Source: Urechis unicinctus (taxonomy: Eukaryota; Annelida; Polychaeta; Xenopneusta; Urechidae). Taken from it: a stretch of DNA of 64,000 nucleotides. The notes below the pieces were generated by a model. It saw only the letters and a list, made by a program, of their open reading frames with translations, did no database searches and was not told the origin of the DNA. The DNA lies in assembly GCA_034190875.2 (NCBI GenBank), contig CM067345.1, positions 24,653,392-24,717,391 of the forward strand, given 5' to 3'. Position 1 is the first letter of the stretch; each line of letters begins with the position of its first letter. Position numbers and translations under genes: made by a program. Positions 13,580 through 25,439 of this stretch are shown here, in pieces.

Positions 13580-15505
13580 TTAAAAACGTCTGAGCCAAAA
13601 TAGTATTATAACACATGATTTGTATGGATGTATGAGGTCTTACAATTATCGATTTATCATGCATTTGATACAATGTGTTTGCATACATATTACGCAGCTA
13701 CTCGATTTTGCACGCATATGAGGTCAAACAATTGTCGATTTCGCGTGCGCTGTGATCAGTGACACGAAGACTACGGAATAAAATCCATATCTGGCATACG
13801 TTGATGTATTTTATCATTGTCGGTCAGCCATCCCTGATGACATTAGTGCGTGAATCCATGTCATAATTCAGAACATTTGTTGTTGAAGAAGTAATTGAAG
13901 GAAGTAACACAACATATTAAGTGGAATGGTGAACTGGTGGATTCACATTGTAAAGAATCATGGGATAACAGCAAGTTCACTGTTTGCAGATTGATAATAG
14001 AGTTAGTGGCAACTCACCATGTGCAAATACATATATACATGGTTTCCTCCTTTCATATTACTGATTATGTATTTACGATGAAAATGGTACACTTTAGTCA
14101 CCGCTGATCAGACTTCAGGACTGATAAACGCTCATTAACGCTACAATCTTAATTACAACCTTCCTTTTCGGCACTTTGGAACAAGCACAAATGACCTCAT
14201 TCAGACCCGCATGTTCGATGGCCCTTATTCCAAATTAACACTTCACCTTGTCAATATGTTCCACTCCAATCTATAGCGTTTGTCAACAGATACCGCTTTC
14301 GTTACATAATCCAATCAGCGATAAATACCCCAAAAAAGATACGCTCAATCTGCCGCAAACTAAAATTGGCTACCAATGCCTTACATCCATTTCCATAAAA
14401 ATACCGAGGCTCCGCTCACACATGCATACATTCTAATCCAACGTACACCAGTTACCATTCACGAGCGTGCTAGAAGATCTTGTATAATAAAGAAGACAGC
14501 AACAACCCAAGATAACCACGGTCACAGTATGATCATGGCACACAAGCAATATATCATTAAAATTGGCATCATTCATTCATTTGTTAAAATGTCAAGTGTT
14601 TTCGTATTTGCCTTGTTTTTAGCTACAATAAAAGAAATAGGTTCGTTCGTAACAGCTGAACTTTGTTGGGAGGAGAAGTTTCAGTTGTAATTATTAACAT
14701 GTTGCGATCTTACGATTTCATGAGCTTTCATATAAACAAAAAGCGGACAGATTCATTGTTGTTAATGTCAGTTAATTATTGTGGCTAACTCTTGAATACC
14801 TAACAGCAGAGCCTGATGAGATGATTGTTTTCGAGTTAACAGTCCATTTGAACACACTAGAAAATTGAATGTAAAAGATGTAGCAATGTATACTACGGTG
14901 ATGACTAGAAGGCAAATAAAGTTCACTTCGTTATATTTGTTCCTTGTTAAATATTTAATAATCATTGCTCACATGTTCTAAACGGAGAGAACCGTTTGCA
15001 AAATTCTCGGAAAATGTTTGACTCAGCGAAAAGGGGTCAGTGAATATGAACGCTGTGCTGAAGTATTTTAAAGTAACAACCACACCCCGACTAATGAATA
15101 ACACATGTCTTTTTCTGGATTGCACTATTTAGCCAATTATTGGTGAGAGTTTGAAGAAAAACGTTTGTGCTGTTGTAGTTGTGACATGTTAAAATATGCC
15201 TCAAATATCTACTCTGCATATATTTCAAAGACAGATCAAGATCTCTCCAAGTTTCTGTGTAGTATTTATAATCACTGTACTGTCCATCCATGGTCACCAT
15301 GGGAACATTTGATTTTAGTCAGTAAGCTGAATGCCCAGCTAGAGCAATCTGCTGCCTGTCTTTAACAAGCGAGGGGTATACACACATTAATGTCATGCAC
15401 TGATTGACCTATTTTTATTCCTTGTTGCCATTATCATGGAGATACATGACACAGATAGACAATTCTTGACAGAACAAAACGGCATCAAGTAAGATAATCT
15501 GTCGA
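13580..15505. other. Unassigned
   Basis: No gene is recognised. The open frames around 13895-14690 (plus) and 14768-15300 (minus) are short, lack domain signatures and have no convincing splice sites. Confidence 0.45.
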
Positions 15506-15511
15506 TATCAG

Positions 15512-15908
15512 GTCAACTCTACCCCTAGCCAGCTTGACCTCTAGCCTTAGTGTGGTACTCGACCCCTGAACAACTCGACATCCAGCCAACTCAACAAAGG
15601 CACGTTCAAAGGAGCTGACTGCCTCACGACTGTGAATATACAGCAAGCACATGAAGACCATTGGCATGCTTTGGGAAGCTCGATATACTTGCGGATATGA
15701 TGCACAATCGTGTAGGGGAGGATCAGGGCTTAGCATCTCTGAGTGCGCTTACCAACGTGTTCTCAGCCCGTTTTGGTGTTTATACAAAAATAATTAACAT
15801 CCATGTAGAAAAGGGGAGTTTTGGTTGTGTTCAAATTGGATCGGGACCCTGTTCGTTGCAACAGGCGTCGAGTTTACCGGGAGTTGAGTAGCTAGGGGTC
15901 GGGTTGAC
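15512..15908. mobile_element. MITE-like element with inverted ends
   Basis: The left end reads gtcaactctacccctagcca (15512-15531). The reverse complement of the right end (15908-15889) reads gtcaacccgacccctagcta, so 16 of 20 positions agree. Inside the left half the motif recurs in part as gaacaactcgacatccagcc. The length (397 bp) and lack of coding capacity fit a non-autonomous DNA transposon. No clean target-site duplication was found, so the superfamily is open. Confidence 0.45.
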
Positions 15909-17247
15909 TGACATGCAATATGTCACTGAATCACTGTTTTAAGTGTATTGACCATCTGTTCCAAAACCATACTCAATCACAAGCAAATATGATTTAACGG
16001 TAAATCATCTAAAAATCATCACCATATTGTTAATACAAATGCCATATTTCTAGTCACTTAATAAAGATGCAGATGGCATTTCCTACTTGTCAATTCTCTG
16101 TCTATTGCTATCACACTGTGCACATTGTAGATTGATAGTACTTTAAGCTGGCATATATATGATCTCATTTGAGTGTAGTACTTAGAGATGAAGCTCAATA
16201 GCAATGTCTTTTGTTTCATTCAGCCATCGAACAACTCCGTTAATAATGATCTGGTCGATATAAAATTTGCAGTTTTATCTCATTTAATTTTCTGAATAGA
16301 CGTCTATGCATAAACCAATAGTTTTCCCAAGCGCCCCAGGCGTGGTATCAGTCCAAATGTATTGTTTTGCTACATTTTTAAATCGCTTTTAACATCGACA
16401 ATATGTGATCAATGGTCATGAAAATTGGGACAAATGTTGTAAGGGGTAGCGTCTTACGAATGGTATTTTTTGAGGATGGGGAATACGTCAATTCCTGTAA
16501 CGAGTAAACACTGTAATTCAGCGGTGCAATCGAAAATTAAGACGTCGTTTCTCTGCTTTTAATAGTCGTATCGTAAAAATGTTTTCGCCAGAAGATAGCC
16601 CATACTATTCCAAACTTATAACTTAAGCATGTAATGGTATATTCTCAATTGGTTTCTCACAAACTAAGATTAAAGTTCAAAAAAGGCCCCCAAAATGCAT
16701 TAACACCCCTATATATTTATTAAAACTGGGTCGATTTTGAAAATATTTCCATGAATTTGTAGGTGACTCTTCTAGTAACATTTCGCTGGCCGCATGTCTG
16801 CAAGAATTACGATTAGTTTTTAATGAATCGCAGGTAAAATTCAGCAAACAGCTAAAACTGTCAAGAGATTTTCGATCGCTTATAAAATCAACAACATGCG
16901 TTCGATTGTCATCAAATTAGGGTCAAATGATATCATGGACAGCGTCAACCGAATTATCAGTTTTTGTGGATGCAAAGCTAAACCAAATCATTGTCAACCT
17001 ATCATGGCCCCAAACAGCATGATTTCTTTGATAAACTTGATTGCTTACAAAATCATCAATATACATGCGATGGTAATGAAAACTGGTTGAACTGTGGTTG
17101 CCAATTATCTAAAATCCATAATAACTTGGTCAATTATGGGCCAATTCAGAAACTTGATACAGTTCACCAAGTTCCCCCATGTCCCATGGGCCTATTTGTA
17201 ACTTTGCGAATCGCTTCGCCAAGTTATCTTGTTCAGTCGCGTTTGTT

Positions 17248-17248
<1 letters not shown>
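15909..17248. other. Unassigned, diverged repeat-like DNA
   Basis: No gene is recognised. Phrases of similar form recur (ggtcatgaaaattgggacaa near 16412, gtcatcaaattagggtcaaa near 16908, ggtaatgaaaactgg near 17070), which suggests an old dispersed or tandem repeat too decayed to delimit. Confidence 0.35.
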
Positions 17249-17279
<31 letters not shown>

Positions 17280-17859
17280 TGTATGTATGTATGTATGTAT
17301 GTATGTATGTATGTATGTATGTATGTATGTATGTATGTATGTATGTATGTCTGTATATGTATGTATGTATGTATGTCTGTATGTATGTATGTATGTATGT
17401 ATGTATGTATGTATGTCTGTATGTATGTATGTATGTATGTATGTATGTCTGTATGTATGTATGTATGTATGTATGTATGTATGTATGTATGTATGTATGT
17501 ATGTATGTATGTATGTCTGTCTGTCTGTATGTATGTATGTATGTATGTATGTATGTATGTATGTATGTATGTATGTATGTATGTCTGTATGTATGTATGT
17601 CTGTTTGTGTCTGTATGTATGTGTATGTCTGTATGTCTGTCTGTATGTCTGTCTGTATGTCTGTGTATGTATGTCTGTCTTGTCTGTCTGTATGTCTGTA
17701 TGTATGTATGTCTGTCTGTATGTCTGTCTGTCTGTGTATGTATGTATGTATGTCTGTCTGTCTGTATGTCTGTATGTATGTCTGTCTGTATGTCTGTCTG
17801 TATCTGTATGTATGTATGTATGTATGTATGTATGTATGTATGTATGTATGTATGTATGT
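17249..17859. repeat. (TATG)n tetranucleotide tract with TCTG variants
   Basis: About 610 bp of ATGT repeats with many ctgt substitutions, denser toward the 3' half. ATGT contains no stop codon in any + frame, so all three forward frames stay open for more than 200 codons, translating as CMYV repeats. These open frames are artefacts of the repeat and should not be annotated as proteins. Confidence 0.97.
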
Positions 17860-17869
17860 GTGGTCCTAG

Positions 17870-19734
17870 TGTTACATGACGTACATCGTCTTAAAAAGTA
17901 TATTTTTGCACAAGGAATTCAATAGAAATATTTGTAGATAAATTGTTCTGGTTATCGTCTTCAAATCAATGTGTGTGTACGACCTGCTGCATTTATTATG
18001 AACGGGTTAGAAAATGTTATTCTTCGTATATGGTGCTATTGTTACATGTTCGAAAAATCGGCTCATTTAGGGCCTTATTTCTTCTAATTCGTTGTTGCTT
18101 TTGTTTTCAACCACTTTAATATACCTATTTCCCATCTAAAATTCCCATAAAGAAGTATGCAAAAATTATTGGGTGCAATTTATGTTCCGGTCATACCCGG
18201 CAACTGCGTCAGAATTTTACTCAAATCAGGGAAGATTAATTTCTATCGATTAACAAGACACTATTTGTCGAATTTGGATTTTTAAAAATCAGAGAGGATA
18301 ATGTTTACGATAAATGGAGTTTCTGTCTTGATTTTTTTATGATTTCTGGTCTAATTAACGATTTATGGAAAAGTGCTCCCAATGCTACTCGTCAGCAATA
18401 ATTGTCAAATAAAGCAAAACAAATAGCAGGAAGATCAAGGAAAACCCCTACAAAGATAAGTATTCAAATTATGTAAATCATGAATTGTAATTAAGAATAA
18501 GTGTGAGAAAGCTAACCATAGACTCAACGTAACCCTAGTGGCCCCACTGCTCCCCAGATATTCAGTTATTAAATACTCGGTAATTACTGCTTCTTATGTC
18601 CTCCAATATATACATTTCACTCGTCGAGGATGCATCTTGGACGAACCTGGTGGACGTAGCAATGCTATCCTGCTCGTTTCTCACCGATCTCGCAATAGAG
18701 TGTGTTTGCGTACTCTTAAAACAATGAACAATTTTGGATTCGTGATGACGGGTTTTATACAGCATGTTTGTCGGAAGTTTCTCAACAACAGCGAATTTAA
18801 TATGGAAAAATAAAATGTGCATTATATTTAAAGCTTTTCAATACGTTTATGTCTATAAGCTGATCAATGTCTCTTCCTCAATATATCATACTGTAACACG
18901 CGATAGAAAAACACAATACAGAAAAAGAGGCCTTTTCAATTCTTAATATCATTTATTTCACTTTTGCCACTTATAATGTTATTTACAAGCACGAGCAAAA
19001 GTTTTAGAACCACGCGTCAACATCGTACTTTAGTCTAGCAACCAAATCCAGTAGAAATCGCTGGTTACGACCTCATTTATGCTGGTTGTATGAAAAGCCG
19101 TTCAAGAAATAGTAACTTATAGTTCCAACAATAACCAGTCAATTACTTTAAATTGACCTTGATTCTATATTTAAGCGGAATATTGTGCACGTTATTGGTC
19201 CTAAATGGTTCTTTATCATTACAAATCATTGCGAGTCCGTCAGCCTCCTTCCTTTTAGTGCCCACTATCCTCGCTACGGGGAATGATGGGTACGTGAATA
19301 GGATGAAACGATTCTCCAGTAGTTCACGTTTATGGGGCGAAACGTCCGCGACGAAACTTGTTGATTGCGGAACGGCTCGATGCGGTGCTCGCGGGCGGAC
19401 CGCTGATTCCATTGCTAGTGGTGTTTTAAATAAATTCAAAAAGGTAATCCATACATGCTATTCAAATTAGATAATCTGGTAAGGATGAAGCATTCAGTCG
19501 TATTGTATTGCGAAAAAGTGGTGAGCGATAATGAAGTAGATTTGTCAAATCGCTGTTGATATATGTGACTTATTATTCATCTACGAGATCACTACAAATT
19601 TCCATTATTGCATGGAGTGTCCCTATTTTGAGAGTTGCAAGATCTGACCACTCGTGGGAGGACACTAGCTTCATCAATGAAGGGGCACTCTCCACAGTAA
19701 TCATCAAAAATAGCTCTATATATATAGTTTACAG
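17870..19734. other. Unassigned; CpG-containing patch at 19240-19430
   Basis: No gene family is recognised. Overlapping frames at 19143-19470 on both strands coincide with a locally GC- and CpG-rich patch (gaaacgtccgcgacg), which alone can keep frames open. It might be part of a repeat or a regulatory patch. Confidence 0.35.
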
Positions 19735-22350
19735 TCTACGTTCTCGGTTGCATCTACCGCAGCCCCCGATCCACAGCGGACAATAACACCAGCCTCTCAT
19801 GCCTACTCCATCAAGCTTCAAAACTGAAGCCCACCCATCTAGTGATAGTCGGTGACTTCAATATGAGAGAGATCGACTGGGATACTTAGTTGCAAATGCA
19901 CCAGTAACCCACCACTCCCAACAGTTCCTCAACACTGTCCAAGACCTCTTCTTGACTCAGCATGTCTTGGAGCCAACCCGCTTTCGCCAAGGTCATAGGC
20001 CAAGCATACTGGACCTGATACTTACCGAAGAAGACATCATATCTGCCCTCGAGTATAGCCCCCCCCCCCCCTATGGAAAAGTGATCACATATGTCTCAAG
20101 TTCAACATCATTTGCTACCCCACGCCAGCAGTCTCCGACCAGCGCCGTTTCAACCTAAATAGGGGTGACTACCCCCGGCTCACGGGCATGCTTCAAGCAG
20201 TCGACTGGGACACTGAACTCGACTGTCCAAGTGCGCAGGAAGCCTGGACCCGTCTTTCCCAACACTTCGATACCGCCACCACCGAATGCATCCCCCGCTC
20301 AGCCCCCAAGCGCTCTAGGAAGCAGTTGTACACCACCCCCGAGGTCGATCGTATGCGGAAAACCAAGAAAGCCCTCTGGCACACATACTGTGAGTCCCAT
20401 AACCAATCTGACCATGTTAGCTACAAAAAGGTCAGGAATGCACTGCGATCGCTCTCCCGTCGACTCCGTACCGACTTCGAACGCCGTATTGTTGATGACG
20501 CGAAACACAACCCAAAGTCCATCTGGAGGTACATCAACTCGAGGCTTAAGACCAGATCTAAGGTTGACGATCTCATCCGCGAGGACGGAACCATCGCCAG
20601 CTCCGACTATGGTAAAGCGGAGACACTTAACTCTTTCTTCGCATCGGTATTCACTGTTGAAGACCTGTCCCACCCCCCGACTCTTCCACACCGCCCGGTC
20701 GACTATCCACTGTCCAACATCGAAATCTCGGAGAAGAAAATCGAAGAGAAGCTGAAGAAACTCTCGCCTGGTAAATCCCCTGGGCCCGACGGATGGCACT
20801 CCCGCATCCTCAAGGAATGCTCCTCCGGACTGACCACCCCCCTCAAGAAGTGTTTCGAACTGTCCCTCACTGCTTCCGACTTCCCCGCTGAATGGAGAGT
20901 AGGCCATGTCACCCCAATCCATAAGAAGGGCTCCAGGAGATCGCCGTGCAACTACCGCCCAGTTAGCCTCACCGCACTGGGATCGAGGGTTCTCGAGTCA
21001 ATAATACGCGACGCGATCATTGACCATATGAGCCGAAACAATCTCTTCGCAGATGAACAACATGGTTTTGTGCCAGGCCGCTCCTGCGCAACACAACTCT
21101 TATCAACCCTCGAAGCCTGGACCGACGCCCTCGACCATGGCAAGTGCGTCGACTGCATATACCTCGATTTCGCCAAAGCATTCGACTCCGTCCCCCACGG
21201 CCGCCTTCTCAGCAAGCTAACAGCTTACGGCATCGACGGCGCCTGCCACCAATGGATCAAGAAGTTCCTCGCAAATCGGCGCCAGCGAGTAGTAGTCAAT
21301 GCCCAGCTGTCATCATGGCGTCCTGTGACGAGTGGAATCCCACAGGGATCGGTCCTCGGGCCGGTCCTATTCGTCATCTTCATTAACGACCTCCCAGACT
21401 GCACCGTCAACTTCTGCCACCTCTTTGCCGATGATTCGAAGATAAGCCGCCCCATTGCATCCCAAGCCGACCAGGATAGCATCCAAGACGACATCGATCG
21501 ACTCGATAGCTGGCCCACCACATGGCAGTTGCCATTCAACGCCTCAATGCAAGGTGCTGCATATTGGTCCGAACAACCCAGGCTACGGTTACCACATCGG
21601 CACTTCGGCGATCGAGCCCGTACAACATGAACGCGACCTCGGGGTAATCGTTGATGTGGATCTCAAGTTTCGCCATCAGACTGCCACAGCGGCGAAGAAG
21701 GCCAGCAGCATCCTCGCTGTCATCAAGAGATCGTTTTACGTTTTGGATGAAGTCTCGCTGCCCCTGCTCCACAAGGCATACGTCCGCCCTCATTTAGAAT
21801 ACTGCAACACGGTGTGGGGGCCCCTACTCAAGACGGACAAAGAATTGATAGAAAGGGTGCAGAGACGAGCCACTAAGCTAGTACCCGGGATAAGGGATTT
21901 AAGCTACCCAGATAGGCTACGCCACCTAAAACTCCCAAGCCTCCACAACCGGCGCCGCCGAGGAGACATGATTCAGACATATAAAATCATGCATGAAATC
22001 GATCGATTGCAAATATCTGACTTTTTCGAGCGAGCACCAGTACCAGGCACCCGCGGTCATGCCCTCAAGATTTTCAAGCAACACAGCACCCGCCTATGCA
22101 GGACGAACTTCTTCTCTCAGAGAGTGGTATCCGACTGGAACTCTCTCCCGAGGGTGTGGCCACAGCCCCCTCCGTCAACTCTTTCAAGGCACGCCTTGAC
22201 CGCCTCTGGACCGCCCACCAATACGACCTTCCGTCCGACCCCTGATCTTTCCCCCGGGCATGCCTCCAGCAGTGGTTTATAGTCTAAACGCCCAGATTGG
22301 ACCTACAGGCTCTAGCCTTATTCCCAATATATTACTATTACTATTACTAC
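19735..22350 (+). mobile_element. CR1-like LINE, 5'-truncated
   Basis: A non-LTR retrotransposon reading frame. The APE endonuclease end is visible (VIVGDFNMREIDWD near 19840), then a spacer domain. The reverse transcriptase follows, with KSPGPDGWHSRIL (about 20779), VTPIHKKGSRRSPCNYRPVS, FVPGRSCATQL, YLDFAKAFDSVPHG, SGIPQGSVLGPVLF and the catalytic FADD box (about 21425). The C-terminal region (RRATKLVPGIRDLSYPDRL, then WNSLPR) is typical of CR1/L2-group elements. A short (ATTACT)n tail at 22326-22350 marks the 3' end. The 5' part is missing, which is usual for LINE insertions. The frame is broken near a poly-C run at 20060 and by a small deletion near 21540, with a stop after DWDT near 19888. 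Core RT is open for 480 codons (20188-21630), so the copy is fairly young. It is visibly GC-richer than its surroundings. Confidence 0.92.
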
Positions 22351-23319
22351 TTACTACATCTAATCCCCTGATATATTTAAGGTTTTGTTTTGCACAGTGC
22401 ATTGGTGTTGAAATTAGAAAGTTGTATCAGAAAAGTGTATAAGTTTTGTATGAGTGTTAATTCTACTGTTATATATAACATATCTTGATGATGGGTGACA
22501 ACTCTGTCACTTTCAATGCTTTAACTTTTTAGTATTGCTGAATTAGCTCTCAATTCAAGTGTCAGTTTTGGGCTTGAATTGAGACCTATTGATGAGGGAC
22601 TTGGCACCTGTTCAGTTGGGGAAGTAAGGATGCTGGAAGGCGACCACCACAAACTCCACCGGAAAAACAGTGTTGGATGGGTAGTGTGGGCACCCCTTTT
22701 GGTGGGAATGTTCCCAAGCATGTACAGGTCCTAGGGAGGCATTTATTGAGGGAAGCAACACTATTCCTAATTATGCCACATCACTGTCCTCCCAAAAGTT
22801 TCTCTGGCCGATCCCACATGTGGAAACTAACGAGGCTCTTCTGGGCATCGCACAGGGTGAGCGATTACATGAAAATCAAAGCTGAAATCAACCACCCAAC
22901 CTACAATGTGACTGTCTTTTCCAGACACATTAGGAAAGCAAGTGCAATGCAATCCTTTCTTTGACCTTCCATATACCATATCACAACTGCATTCCTTATC
23001 AACATTGGGATCAAACTTTTGCAATGATCGAAATGGTGATAGTTAATCAAAATAATTAAATTCGGTCCCGTAAGTTTCTCCGCCAGCCTCTTGCAAATCC
23101 TTACGAGCCATCAACATTAATTCATTCCCAGAGCACCAACAACATTTATTTCATTGAAAATGTTTGCAAATGATTTTTTACGGTACTATTTCATAAAGTA
23201 ATGTGAAGGAAACCTTTCGTTACAAGTAGTACATTTCAGAGATTATGATTTTCTGTTCTTTTCCATTTTCCATGACTGATCTTTGTGTCTGCTTGTAGTA
23301 AACTCATCAGCCTAAATAG
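22351..23319. other. Unassigned, upstream of NAT-like exon
   Basis: An upstream exon of the NAT-like gene should lie here or farther 5', because the NAT exon lacks a start codon. A + strand open stretch at about 22537-22731 (containing LELRPIDEGLGTCSVGEV) matches nothing I recognise and has no good donor. No confident exon is called. Confidence 0.35.
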
Positions 23320-24239
23320 ATTTCAACAGAGCACAAGAATATTTGTCTGAGCTGGATCTCTCAAATTTTGGCACGAAAATTGGTGCAGCGCAATTAATGG
23401 GCCTGTCAAGGCTGGAGCTTCTGAATGAGGTTATAGAAGCATATTCCAACAAAGTTCCATTCCATAATCTGGGTCTGTTGTGTGCCATCGGAGACAACCT
23501 CCCCCTGAAGTTACCACCTGATAATGATGTAATAGAAAATGGTCTGAATAGAATCGGCGGCTTATGCTATGAGAAAAACATCTTTCTCAGTGAATTACTG
23601 AACACTATTGGGTACAGATGTCACTTCCTGCTAGCTGGAGTGAGTTCACAGGAAACAGACAACTACGTGGTAATAGTAACAAGGGATATACTCTCCGAAG
23701 GAGACCAATATCTCCTTGAAGGGGGCTTTATTTACCCTACCTTCAGAGCAATACCTTTAGATTTCGCCGATGGTAGTTGCTCCGATATCTACTACCATTC
23801 AATTCAACCATTTAGGTACACACTCCGTAACGATACCTATATCCGTCAACACAAAGTGATGCCTGGGATTGAATCTAGATATCCTATTGTGGAGAATGGA
23901 TGGATTCACGCGTATTTCTTTAAGCTAAATCCTTATCAGAAGCAAGATCTAAGAGATATATTAGAGCGGACAGTTTATTCCAACATTGATATGTATTTTT
24001 CACAGAATATCCGCGTTGTACTCTGGAATCATAATAAGCATGTTTCTGTCAGAAATCAGACACTAGATGTTGAAGGAACCAATCATGATTTAACAAAGCA
24101 ACATCTAGGCACGAGTGATTGTGTCATTGATGCAGTTGTGAAACACTTCCCCATGCTCCCGCCAGCCCTCGCGATTCGTGCTGTGGGAGTCTGGTCCAGG
24201 AACTGCCCTGGGGCTTACGCATTAAAGCTGTCAGAGTAA
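23320..24239 (+). CDS. Arylamine N-acetyltransferase-like protein, terminal exon
   Basis: About 306 codons with the layout of the NAT fold: N-terminal helical part (LELLNEVIEAYSNKVPFHNL), the active-site cysteine block GGLCYEKNIFLSELL with GYRCHFL, and the second-domain strand and loop YLLEGGFIYPTFRAIPLDF. Canonical NATs acetylate arylamines and hydrazines from acetyl-CoA with a Cys-His-Asp triad. The Cys is present. The segment that should hold the His (pattern H-x-x-L-x-V) reads DNYVVIV and has none, and the Asp of YLVDVGFG is Glu (YLLEGGF). Canonical catalysis is therefore doubtful. The frame is open back to a TAA at 23313 with no ATG before 23397, and aaatag precedes the ATTTC at 23320. 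I infer an acceptor there and an upstream start exon not found. An ATG start at 23397 would drop the first helix. The stop is TAA at 24237-24239. Confidence 0.75.
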
Positions 24240-24574
24240 ATACAGTTGTGTGATGGTGGGTGCATTGTTCCCTATATTGTCATGAATATACCATGGACAA
24301 TTTAAAGAAGATGTGCCAGATGTGCTATTTATTTATCCATGTAGCTGCATGCACATTACCAGAGAAACTATACCTAAAAAGAGTATTTCCAAGTCACATA
24401 CCAGAGCTCGACTTAAATTTGTCTGTGTTTTCCCAATTACAGTGCTCACTTCATTCGGTACATTTTCGAGTCTGATTTTATGGAATCAGTTTGCTGTGCC
24501 TCAGTTATATTTATTGAGCAGATCCTGTAAAGAAAGCCAATGTGGGCTGAAATTCCATGATATGAACAATAAGG

Positions 24575-24580
24575 AATAAA
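24575..24580 (+). terminator. Poly(A) signal of the NAT-like gene
   Basis: A canonical AATAAA lies 336 bases after the NAT-like stop codon and is the first one downstream on the + strand. It fits a short 3' UTR. Confidence 0.55.
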
Positions 24581-24637
24581 CTTATGCTTTGAGATATTGC
24601 TCGTGCATTGGAATTTTAATTGGAATGGTCTTTAACA

Positions 24638-25030
24638 ATGACAATGACAACCCCTGCATTCCCACCATTGACCCTCCAATGATAACCCTGCATTCCCATA
24701 ATTGACCCTACAATGACAACCCCGCAATCCCCTCATTGACCCTCCAATGACAACCCCACATTCCCTCCATTGACCCTACAATGACAACCCCGCAATCCCC
24801 TCATTGACCCTCCAATGAAAACCCCACATTCCCACCATTGACCCTACAATGACAACCCCGCATTCCACTCATTGACCCTCCAATGACAACCCCACATTCC
24901 CACCATTGACCCTCCAATGACAACCCCACATTCCCACCATTGACCCTCCAATGACAACCCCACATTTCCACCACTGACCCTACAATGACAACCCCGCATT
25001 CCCATCATTGACCCTCCAATGACAACCCCA
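24638..25030. repeat. 34-bp minisatellite, block 1
   Basis: About eleven imperfect copies of a 34-bp unit built around caatgacaaccccgcattcc followed by catcattgaccct. Units vary at a few fixed positions (cca/cat, ctcc/ctac). Because 34 is not a multiple of three, open frames across it have no coding meaning. Confidence 0.93.
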
Positions 25031-25263
25031 CAGCGCTGATGGGGATCGTTGTTGTGACTGGAGCGTATACGTTTCAACAGCTGTCAGACGAGGATGAAGC
25101 AGCCTTAATACAGTCTTACAACCTCTACCTTCATCCACCTCATCCTCCGAGCTGCTTCTTCCTACGACTGTGTCAATGGGCAATGAATCACCAATCATAG
25201 AAGGACAGTTGTGTGGTTGGATTATTCTTGTTGTACCTAATTCCACTTTCATGCTCAAATGGG

Positions 25264-25375
25264 CATGTTGGTGGTTCACTTGTAAATGGTATGCCATGTT
25301 GGTAGTTCACTTGTAAATGGTATGCCATGTTTGTGGTTCACTTGTAAATGGTATGTAATGTTGGTGGCTCACTTG
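25264..25375. repeat. 31-bp tandem repeat between satellite blocks
   Basis: About three and a half copies of a 31-bp unit (catgttggtggttcacttgt followed by aaatggtatgc). It lies in the roughly 400-bp unrelated spacer that separates the two blocks of the 34-bp minisatellite. Confidence 0.85.
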
Positions 25376-25439
25376 GTGGTGGCATGGGCCCCAAAAAATA
25401 TCGTTCTATTTTTCCTTGTCGTCGCAACTAGAATAGCAC

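Noticed and set aside
14810-14855. Possible hammerhead ribozyme core (CTGATGAG)
   Set aside because: The required GAAA partner is absent at the expected place; the same holds for other CTGATGA occurrences near 30100 and 46408.
16991-17925. Three overlapping 216- to 292-codon open frames rich in Cys-Met-Tyr-Val
   Set aside because: They are translations of the TATG tetranucleotide repeat, which has no stop codon in any forward frame.
20299-20922. 207-codon minus-strand frame
   Set aside because: It is a shadow of the LINE reverse transcriptase frame in GC-rich sequence.
22527-22731. Open plus-strand stretch as the first NAT-like exon
   Set aside because: It has no NAT N-terminal pattern and no good donor, and its phase could not be tied to the exon at 23320.
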